DNA from: CAIUKV01 sp041659105
GTDB lineage: Bacteria > Actinomycetota > Acidimicrobiia > IMCC26256 > PALSA-555
DNA length: 23,145 nucleotides
Assembly: GCA_041659105.1 (NCBI GenBank)
Contig: JBAZYX010000064.1
Coordinates: forward strand, 1-23,145
Direction of reading: 5' to 3'
The notes under the pieces are model-generated. The model did not search any database, was not told where the DNA came from, and saw only the letters and a list, made by a program, of their open reading frames with translations. Below, in pieces: positions 1 through 6,064 of the stretch. Numbering within the stretch: the stretch's first letter is position 1; each line of letters starts with the position of its first letter. Made by a program: the position numbers and the translations under genes.

Positions 1-497
1 GCAACCGTGACGCGCCTGAGTGGCGCCGGTTCGGCGTGCGCTTCGCCGACGGTGGCTCGCTCTACCTGCGCGATCCCCGTCGGCTCGGTGCGGTCGAGCT
101 CGACCCCGACGAGGACCGCCTCGGCCCCGACGCGTTCACACTCACCCGGTCCCAGCTCGCGGCGGTGGTCACGCCGAGCAAGGCGCCGATCAAGGCCGTG
201 CTCATGGACCAACGCCGCGTTGCCGGGCTCGGCAACCTCCTCACCGACGAGGCGCTGTGGCGCGTCGGCATCGACCCCGCCCGCACGGCGTCGAGCCTCG
301 ACGCCGACGAGATCACGCGTCTGCACAAGGCCGTGCGCACCACGCTGCGCGTCCTCGGGCGGCGTGGTGGCTCGCACACCGGCGACCACATGCCGGCGCG
401 GTTCCCCGGCGCGCGGTGCCCGAAGGACGGTGCACCGCTCCTCCGGCGCACCATCGGGGGCCGCACCACGTTCTCCTGCCCCGTGCACCAGCGCTGA
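1..497 (+). CDS. DNA-formamidopyrimidine glycosylase / endonuclease VIII family protein (5' truncated by window)
   Basis: Base-excision repair glycosylase/AP lyase of the Fpg/Nei family, acting on oxidised bases in DNA. The reading frame is open from base 3, so only the C-terminal ~164 residues are visible. The N-terminal catalytic Pro and Glu lie outside the window. The helix-two-turn-helix region is clear: an IKAVLMDQ segment, then VAGLGNLLTDEALWRVGIDP. A C-terminal zinc-finger-like tail follows, with CPKDG, then GGRTTFSCPVHQ before the stop. The canonical finger has four cysteines in two CxxC pairs. Here the second and fourth ligand positions are Asp and His. Fpg versus Nei cannot be decided without the N-terminus. 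The family call is firm and substrate preference is unknown. About 100 bp separate it from the kdp cluster, which appears to be a separate unit. Confidence 0.9.
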   Translation, partial: NRDAPEWRRFGVRFADGGSLYLRDPRRLGAVELDPDEDRLGPDAFTLTRSQLAAVVTPSKAPIKAVLMDQRRVAGLGNLLTDEALWRVGIDPARTASSLDADEITRLHKAVRTTLRVLGRRGGSHTGDHMPARFPGARCPKDGAPLLRRTIGGRTTFSCPVHQR

Positions 498-516
498 GGG
501 GCTGACTCCGCGCGGA

Positions 517-547
517 CGCGTCAAGGTCCTGTGGCCTCGCGTTAAGG
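517..547 (+). promoter_or_regulatory. Direct repeat upstream of the kdp cluster, candidate KdpE-type operator
   Basis: Two near-identical decamers, CGCGTCAAGG (517-526) and CGCGTTAAGG (538-547), match at 9 of 10 bases and start 21 bp apart, about two helical turns. OmpR/PhoB-class regulators such as KdpE bind tandem direct half-sites. The position, about 50-80 bp before the first kdp-cluster start codon, suits an activator. The repeat is seen directly. Its recognition by KdpE is inference. Confidence 0.35.
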
Positions 548-561
548 AGGCGTATACCCCG

Positions 562-590
562 TTTCGTCCGGGCGCTCCCCGGTGTACACC
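562..590 (+). promoter_or_regulatory. Weak candidate promoter of the kdp cluster
   Basis: TTTCGT (562-567), a 17-nt spacer and TACACC (585-590) lie just before the ATG at 598. The -10-like hexamer ends 7 nt before the ATG and no Shine-Dalgarno is present, so the transcript could be leaderless. Consensus match is poor, as may be expected for an activator-dependent promoter. A second -10-like hexamer, TATACC, lies at 553-558. Confidence 0.3.
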
Positions 591-597
591 GAGCCCC

Positions 598-1347
598 ATG
601 GACGATCTTCGGCTGAGTCGAGGTGTCGGGGTGGCTCTCGCGGGCCTGCTCCCGATCGCCGTCGCGGCGGCCCTGGTGCCGCTGCGGGACGACCTGGTGA
701 GCACGAACCTGGCGTTGGTGCTGGTGATCGTGGTGGTGATCGGCGCCGTCGTGGGTGGGCGCGCCGGCGGCGCGGTCGCGGCGCTCACGGCGGCCGTCTC
801 GTTCGACTTCTTCCTCACCGAGCCGTACTTGTCGCTGCACATCGAATCGGCCGACGACATCGAGACCACAATCCTGCTGCTGGTCGTCGGACTGCTGGTC
901 GGCCAGATCGCGGTGTGGGCCCAGCGCAACCGGACGGCGGCCGAGCGGGGACGCTCGGAGATCCACCGGCTCGTCCGCATCGCCGATCTGATCGCCCGCG
1001 GGGAGAACGCCGCCGACGTGCTCCTCGCTGCGCAGGCCGAGCTCACCGAGCTGCTCGATCTGGACGCGTGTCGCTTCGAGGCGGCTCCTTCCGGGACGTC
1101 CCTCGCACACCTCGAACGGACCGGCGCCGTCACCGGACAGCGCGAGTGGCGCTTCGCCGGGCACGAGCTCGCATTGCCGGCCGCGGGGGTGGAGCTCCCC
1201 GTGTTGCACAACGGCCGTGCGATCGGCCGCTTCGTCTTGACCCCCCGCCCCGGGGTCGGCGCCTCGCTCGAGGCGCGGGTGGTCGGCGTTGCCATCGCCG
1301 ACCAGGTGGGCAGTGTGCTGGCAGGAACAGGAGCAAACCATGAGTGA
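598..1347 (+). CDS. Stand-alone DUF4118 (KdpD-type transmembrane) protein with GAF-like cytoplasmic region
   Basis: A 249-aa membrane protein resembling the transmembrane sensor region of KdpD but with no Walker, Usp or histidine-kinase domain. Four hydrophobic segments lie at about residues 10-28, 38-53, 55-73 and 89-107. FDFFLTEPY (69-77) corresponds to NWYFTPP in the KdpD of this window. A charged helix follows (about 108-135), then a ~110-residue region that aligns in layout with the GAF-like region after the KdpD membrane domain. ATG 598 is the first start in frame after the preceding gene. There is no Shine-Dalgarno, but a -10-like box lies 7 nt upstream. Its 3' end overlaps the next small gene by 8 bp, so it is probably co-transcribed with kdpFABC. 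A role in K+ or turgor sensing, perhaps as a KdpD partner or decoy, is inference from domain and position. Confidence 0.85.
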   Translation: MDDLRLSRGVGVALAGLLPIAVAAALVPLRDDLVSTNLALVLVIVVVIGAVVGGRAGGAVAALTAAVSFDFFLTEPYLSLHIESADDIETTILLLVVGLLVGQIAVWAQRNRTAAERGRSEIHRLVRIADLIARGENAADVLLAAQAELTELLDLDACRFEAAPSGTSLAHLERTGAVTGQREWRFAGHELALPAAGVELPVLHNGRAIGRFVLTPRPGVGASLEARVVGVAIADQVGSVLAGTGANHE

Positions 1348-1522
1348 CGTGATCTTCGTCGCCGTCGTGATCGCGTTCTTCGCCGTCGCGGCGGCGTACG
1401 TGCGCGGCTGCGCACGGATCGTCGGGGACGGTGAGGTGGTCCGGAGTGAGGACACCGACGCCGAGACCGCGGATGGTGCGGACGTCGCATCCGACGCCGA
1501 CGCCGCGGTGGTGACGCCATGA
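1340..1522 (+). CDS. Small single-span membrane protein preceding kdpF
   Basis: A 60-aa protein starting at ATG 1340, inside the end of the DUF4118 gene. GGAACAGGAG at 1322-1331 supplies a purine-rich ribosome-binding region. One hydrophobic segment spans residues 3-22, followed by a YVRGCARIV motif and an acidic tail rich in Asp and Ala. Its stop overlaps the kdpF start (ATGA, 1519-1522), so translation is probably coupled. I recall short single-span proteins of this kind next to kdpF in other actinobacteria, but I know no experimentally defined function. A KdpFABC accessory or stabilising subunit is a reasonable guess from location and topology. Confidence 0.75.
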   Translation: MSDVIFVAVVIAFFAVAAAYVRGCARIVGDGEVVRSEDTDAETADGADVASDADAAVVTP

Positions 1523-1608
1523 GCGGTGACGACATCGTCGCGCTCGTGATCTCGGTGCTCGTCGGCGCGTACCTCGTCGTCGCCCTGCTCCTCCCCGAGA
1601 AGCTGTGA
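1519..1608 (+). CDS. kdpF: K+-transporting ATPase subunit KdpF
   Basis: A 29-aa peptide with a single hydrophobic helix (about residues 6-26) ending in LLLPEKL. This is the usual size and pattern of KdpF, the small membrane subunit that stabilises the KdpFABC complex. The start ATG overlaps the stop of the upstream 60-aa gene, and its TGA overlaps the kdpA ATG (TGATG, 1606-1610), giving an unbroken chain of coupled genes. Assignment rests on length, topology and its position directly before kdpA. Confidence 0.85.
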   Translation: MSGDDIVALVISVLVGAYLVVALLLPEKL

Positions 1609-3317
1609 TGACGACGCACGACTGGTTGCTCGTCGCGACGGTCGTCGCGGCGATCTTCGTCGCCACGCCCCTCCTCGGCGGGTACATGGCCAAGGTGTTC
1701 GGCGGGGGCACGGCCCCCGGTGACCGGGTCTTCGGTCCGGTCGAGCGGCTGATCTTCCGCACCTGTGGCATCGACGAGGACCGTGAGCAGCGCTGGACCG
1801 TCTACGCCCTGTCGTTGATCGCGTTCAGCGTCGTCTCGGTGCTGTTCCTCTTCGTGCTGCAGCGGGTGCAGCAGTGGCTGCCACTGAACCCGACGGACAT
1901 GAAGTCGGTCCCGCCGGCGCTGGCGTTCAACACCGCCGTCAGCTTCGTGACCAACACGAACTGGCAGAACTACTCCGGCGAGTCGACGATGAGCCACTTC
2001 ACCCAGATGGTGGGGCTGGCCACGCAGAACTTCGTCTCGGCTGCAGTTGGCCTCGCCGTCGCGATCGCGCTCGTCCGGGGACTCATCCGGCGCCGCAGCG
2101 CGACGATCGGCAACTTCTGGGTCGACCTCACGAAGACGGTGGTCCGCATCCTGTTGCCGTTGGCGTTCGTCGTCGCACTGGTCTTCGTGAGCCAGGGTGT
2201 GGTGCAGAGCTTCACCGGCAACACGGCTGCACACACTGTCCAGGGCACGACGCAGCTCATCCCTGGTGGTCCGGTGGCGAGCCAGGAGGCGATCAAGGAG
2301 CTCGGCACCAATGGTGGCGGCTTCTACAACGCCAACTCGACGCACCCGTTCGAGAACCCCAACGGCTTCACGAACCTGCTCCAGATCTTCCTGCTGCTCG
2401 TGATCCCGTTCTCGCTCACCTACACGTTCGGCAAGCTCGCGAAGGACGCGAAGCAGGGGTGGGCGGTGTTCGCCGCGATGTTCGTGCTGTGGATCGCCGC
2501 CGCCGGGATCGCGATCGGCTTCGAGACGGCCGGCAATCCCAAGCTCAACGACGTCGGCGTGACGCAACAGGCGACGTCACTGCAGCCCGGCGGAAACTTC
2601 GAGGGCAAGGAGACGCGCTTCGGCTCCGCCGCCTGTGGCCTGTTCGCGGGATCCACGACCGGCACGTCCACCGGCGCGGTGAACTGCATGCACGACAGCA
2701 TGACGCCGGCAGGTGGCGGCATCGTCATGCTGAACATGATGCTCGGGGAGGTGAGCCCCGGGGGCGTCGGCGCCGGTCTCTACGGCATCCTCGTCTTCGC
2801 ACTGCTCGCCGTGTTCATCGCGGGGCTCATGGTCGGGCGAACGCCGGAGTACCTGGGGAAGAAGATCCAGGCGCCGGAGATGAAGCTCGTCGTCCTCTAC
2901 ATCCTGGCCGTGCCCGTGGTCATCCTCGGGTTCACCGCGACATCCGTGCTCCTCGACACGGCGAAGGCGTCGATCCTGAACCCGGGCCCGCACGGGCTGT
3001 CGGAGGTCACCTACGCGTTCACGTCGGCGGCGAACAACAACGGCTCCGCGTTCGCGGGGCTCGCCGGCAACACCGACTGGTACAACACGACGCTCGGGCT
3101 CTGCATGCTCGTCGGGCGCTTCCTCTTGATCGTCCCCGTGCTCGCGATCGCAGGTTCGTTGGGCCGCAAGCAGCCGGCGCCGCCGTCGTCGGGAACCTTC
3201 CCGACCGGCACCCCGCTCTTCACCGTTCTGCTCACCGGCGTGATCGTGCTCGTGGTCGGTCTGACGTTCTTCCCCGTGTTGGCGCTCGGCCCGATCGCCG
3301 AAGCGCTCGGGCTGTGA
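1608..3317 (+). CDS. kdpA: K+-transporting ATPase subunit A (K+-binding, channel-like)
   Basis: A 569-aa polytopic membrane protein, close to the usual ~557 aa of KdpA. It is the channel-like subunit of KdpFABC that selects and binds K+. The four pore-loop signatures are present in order: TNTNWQNYSGE near residue 115, NGGGFYNANSTHPFENPN near 235, GGVGAGLYG near 385 and TSAANNNGSAFAGL near 472. About ten hydrophobic segments cover the length. ATG 1608 overlaps the kdpF stop. GTG 1605, one codon earlier, is possible but would only add one residue. No separate Shine-Dalgarno is seen, consistent with translational coupling. Identity is secure. Confidence 0.97.
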   Translation: MTTHDWLLVATVVAAIFVATPLLGGYMAKVFGGGTAPGDRVFGPVERLIFRTCGIDEDREQRWTVYALSLIAFSVVSVLFLFVLQRVQQWLPLNPTDMKSVPPALAFNTAVSFVTNTNWQNYSGESTMSHFTQMVGLATQNFVSAAVGLAVAIALVRGLIRRRSATIGNFWVDLTKTVVRILLPLAFVVALVFVSQGVVQSFTGNTAAHTVQGTTQLIPGGPVASQEAIKELGTNGGGFYNANSTHPFENPNGFTNLLQIFLLLVIPFSLTYTFGKLAKDAKQGWAVFAAMFVLWIAAAGIAIGFETAGNPKLNDVGVTQQATSLQPGGNFEGKETRFGSAACGLFAGSTTGTSTGAVNCMHDSMTPAGGGIVMLNMMLGEVSPGGVGAGLYGILVFALLAVFIAGLMVGRTPEYLGKKIQAPEMKLVVLYILAVPVVILGFTATSVLLDTAKASILNPGPHGLSEVTYAFTSAANNNGSAFAGLAGNTDWYNTTLGLCMLVGRFLLIVPVLAIAGSLGRKQPAPPSSGTFPTGTPLFTVLLTGVIVLVVGLTFFPVLALGPIAEALGL

Positions 3318-3327
3318 AGGAGCGAGC

Positions 3328-5481
3328 GTGAGCGAACGACCCAGAAGTCAGGAGATCCCAGTGTCCGACGCAACCACCTCACCCGAGACGGAAGCGCCCG
3401 AGGCGCGGCTGGGTTCCCCGGTGGCCAAGGCGCGCAACCGGCCGCCGGCGCGCTCGATGTTCGATCCGGCGATCGTGCGTCGTGCGCTCGTCGACAGCGT
3501 GCGCAAGCTCAATCCGCGCGTGATGGCCCGGAACCCGGTCATGTTCGTCGTCGAGATCGGCAGCGTCCTCACCACGGTCCTCTTCTTCCAGAAGCTGGGA
3601 TCGGCGTCGCACGACGAGAACGTCTTCGCCGGGCTCGTCACGATCTGGCTTTGGTTCACCGTGCTGTTCGCCAACTTCGCCGAGGCGGTCGCGGAGGGCC
3701 GGGGCAAGGCGCAGGCGGACACGTTGCGGGCGGCTCGCCAGGACACCGTCGCGCACCGCCGCGCGCCGGACGGATCGGTCGAGGACGTCTCGAGCGCGAC
3801 GTTGCAGGTGGGCGACGTCGTGATGGTGACGGCCGGCGAGGTGATCCCGGGTGACGGCACCGTCGTCGAGGGCATCGCCAGCGTCGACGAGTCCGCGATC
3901 ACGGGCGAGTCCGCTCCGGTGATCCGCGAGTCGGGCGGCGACCGGTCGGCCGTCACCGGCGGGACGCGCGTCCTCTCCGACGAGATCGCCGTCCAGATCA
4001 CCGCGAAGCCGGGTGAGACGTTCCTCGACCGGATGATCAGCCTGGTCGAGGGCGCCGAGCGCCAGAAGACCCCCAACGAGATCGCGCTCAACATCCTGCT
4101 GGCCGGACTCACGCTCATCTTCCTGATGGCGGTGGTCACGCTCCAGCCGTTCGCCGACTACAGCGGCGCCGCGCAGACGATCGTCGTGCTGGTTGCGTTG
4201 CTGGTGTGCCTGATCCCCACCACGATCGGCGCGCTGCTGTCGGCGATCGGGATCGCGGGCATGGACCGGCTGGTGCAGCGGAACGTGCTCGCGATGTCGG
4301 GTCGGGCGGTCGAGGCATCGGGCGACGTCGCCACGCTCCTGCTCGACAAGACCGGCACGATCACCCTCGGGAACCGCCACGCAACCTCGTTCATCCCGGT
4401 GCCCGGGGTGTCGGAGACCGAGCTCGCGGCGGCGGCGCTCGCCTCGAGCCTCGCCGACGAGACGCCCGAGGGTCGGTCGGTCGTCGCCCTGGCCGAGACC
4501 GAGTACGGCGTCCGGGGCGAGCAGTCGATCGAGGCCGTGCTCGTGCCGTTCACCGCGCAGACCCGGATGAGCGGCGTCGACGCCGGGACCCGTCAGGTCC
4601 GCAAGGGCGCGGCCGACTCCGTGCGCCGCTGGGTCGAGGAGCTCGGCGGCACGGTCCACGAGTCGATGGAGACCATCGCGCACGGCATCGCGGCCGAGGG
4701 CGGCACCCCGCTCACCGTGGCCGAGGCGGTTGACGGCAACGCGCGAGTGCTCGGCGTCATCCAGCTCAAGGACATCGTGAAGCAGGGGATGCGCGAGCGC
4801 TTCGACGAGCTGCGGCTGATGGGGATCCGGACGGTGATGATCACGGGTGACAACCCGCTCACTGCCGCCGCGATCGCGGCCGAAGCCGGGGTCGACGACT
4901 TCCTCGCCGAGGCCACGCCGGAAGACAAGATGGCCTTGATCAAGCGGGAGCAGGCGGGCGGCCGGCTCGTGGCGATGACCGGGGACGGCACCAACGACGC
5001 GCCGGCGCTCGCCCAGGCCGACGTGGGCGTCGCGATGAACACGGGCACCCAGGCGGCCAAAGAGGCCGGGAACATGATCGACCTCGACTCCAACCCGACG
5101 AAGCTCATCGAGATCGTCGAGGTAGGCAAGCAGCTGCTGATCACCCGCGGGTCGCTCACGACGTTCTCGATCGCGAACGACGTGGCGAAGTACTTCGCCA
5201 TCATCCCGGCAATGTTCCTCGCGGTGATCCCGGCGCTCGACAAGCTCAACGTCATGAACCTGCAGTCGCCGCGATCCGCGATCCTGTCGGCGGTCATCTT
5301 CAACGCGTTGGTGATCGTCGCCCTGATCCCCCTCGCGCTGCGCGGGGTGAAGTTCCGGCCGATGAGCGCGGGCGCACTGCTCCGTCGCAACCTGCTGATC
5401 TACGGACTCGGCGGGATCATCGTGCCGTTCATCGGCATCAAGCTCATCGACGTGGTCGTCACGGCCCTGGGAGTGAAGTAG
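3328..5481 (+). CDS. kdpB: K+-transporting ATPase subunit B (P-type ATPase)
   Basis: The energising P-type ATPase subunit of KdpFABC, 717 aa from GTG 3328. Visible signatures: TGES (192-195) of the actuator domain, IPTTIGALLSAIG in the membrane core, the phosphorylation motif DKTGTIT with Asp340, and GDGTNDAP (552-559) of the hinge. The Ser of TGES is equivalent to the residue phosphorylated for inhibition in the E. coli protein. Two starts are credible. GTG 3328 follows AAGGAG (3317-3322, 5-nt gap); GTG 3361 follows AGGAG (3350-3354, 6-nt gap) and would give 706 aa. The longer is given here. The first ~40 residues are Ser/Pro/Glu-rich and unconserved, so homology does not decide. The gene lies 10 bp after kdpA. 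Confidence 0.97.
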   Translation: MSERPRSQEIPVSDATTSPETEAPEARLGSPVAKARNRPPARSMFDPAIVRRALVDSVRKLNPRVMARNPVMFVVEIGSVLTTVLFFQKLGSASHDENVFAGLVTIWLWFTVLFANFAEAVAEGRGKAQADTLRAARQDTVAHRRAPDGSVEDVSSATLQVGDVVMVTAGEVIPGDGTVVEGIASVDESAITGESAPVIRESGGDRSAVTGGTRVLSDEIAVQITAKPGETFLDRMISLVEGAERQKTPNEIALNILLAGLTLIFLMAVVTLQPFADYSGAAQTIVVLVALLVCLIPTTIGALLSAIGIAGMDRLVQRNVLAMSGRAVEASGDVATLLLDKTGTITLGNRHATSFIPVPGVSETELAAAALASSLADETPEGRSVVALAETEYGVRGEQSIEAVLVPFTAQTRMSGVDAGTRQVRKGAADSVRRWVEELGGTVHESMETIAHGIAAEGGTPLTVAEAVDGNARVLGVIQLKDIVKQGMRERFDELRLMGIRTVMITGDNPLTAAAIAAEAGVDDFLAEATPEDKMALIKREQAGGRLVAMTGDGTNDAPALAQADVGVAMNTGTQAAKEAGNMIDLDSNPTKLIEIVEVGKQLLITRGSLTTFSIANDVAKYFAIIPAMFLAVIPALDKLNVMNLQSPRSAILSAVIFNALVIVALIPLALRGVKFRPMSAGALLRRNLLIYGLGGIIVPFIGIKLIDVVVTALGVK

Positions 5482-5483
5482 TC

Positions 5484-6047
5484 ATGCGCGCACAGCTGCT
5501 CGCCGCGGTCAAGGTGCTCCTCGCCCTGACGCTCCTGGTCGGCGTGGGGTATCCCCTCGTCGTCACCGGGATCGCGCAGGTCGCGTTCAACCACGAGGCC
5601 GACGGGTCCTTGATCACGAAGAACGGGAAGGTCGTCGGCTCCGAGCTCCTCGGGCAGGCGTTCGCGGGTGAGCAGTGGTTCCAGCCCCGGCCGTCGGCCG
5701 CCGACTACGACGCCCAGGCGAGTGGCGGCACCAACCTCGGCCCGACCAATCCGGACCTGATCGACGCGGTGGCACAGCGGGTGGCCGACTACCGCGCGGC
5801 GAACGGGCTCACCGGCGACGAAGCGGTCCCGGTCGATGCGGTGACGTCGTCGGGCTCGGGCCTCGACCCGCACATCTCGAAGGCCAATGCGCGATACCAG
5901 GCGCGCCGGGTCGCCGAAGCCCGCGGGATGTCCGTGAAGAAGGTGGAGCAGCTGATCGCCGACAACACCGACGAGCCGTCACTGGGCTTTCTCGGTGAGC
6001 CGGGCGTGAACGTGTTGACGCTCAACCTCGCGCTGCAGCGCCACTAG
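5484..6047 (+). CDS. kdpC: K+-transporting ATPase subunit C
   Basis: The 187-aa KdpC subunit, which has one N-terminal membrane anchor (about residues 8-30) and an extracytoplasmic domain, and assists ATP-dependent K+ transport in the KdpFABC complex. Family hallmarks are visible: GQAFAGEQWFQPRPSAADYD in the middle, and SGLDPHIS (DPHIS at 128-132) followed by ARYQARRVAEARGM. The ATG lies 2 bp after the kdpB stop. Length matches the family (about 190 aa). It is followed by only 17 bp before kdpD, within which a -10-like hexamer suggests a separate promoter for the regulators. Confidence 0.97.
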   Translation: MRAQLLAAVKVLLALTLLVGVGYPLVVTGIAQVAFNHEADGSLITKNGKVVGSELLGQAFAGEQWFQPRPSAADYDAQASGGTNLGPTNPDLIDAVAQRVADYRAANGLTGDEAVPVDAVTSSGSGLDPHISKANARYQARRVAEARGMSVKKVEQLIADNTDEPSLGFLGEPGVNVLTLNLALQRH

Positions 6048-6052
6048 TCCCT

Positions 6053-6058
6053 TACCAT
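6053..6058 (+). promoter_or_regulatory. Candidate -10 box for a leaderless kdpDE transcript
   Basis: TACCAT (TANNNT type) ends 6 nt before the kdpD GTG at 6065, and there is no Shine-Dalgarno in the 17-bp gap after kdpC. The spacing would place the transcription start at or next to the start codon. No good -35 lies 16-18 nt upstream. This suggests kdpDE can be transcribed independently of kdpFABC; read-through from kdpC is equally possible. Confidence 0.35.
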
Positions 6059-6064
6059 CGCAAC

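Noticed and set aside
7..597. Upstream extension of the DUF4118 gene to base 7 (446 codons)
   Set aside because: Overlaps the Fpg/Nei gene out of phase and is Arg/Ser-rich; the real membrane protein starts at ATG 598.
3379..4683. Minus-strand 434-codon frame opposite kdpB
   Set aside because: Shadow of kdpB; Arg/Asp/His-rich low-complexity translation.
6015..6020. TTGACG as a -35 for kdpDE
   Set aside because: It lies 32 nt from the TACCAT box, too far for a normal promoter spacer.
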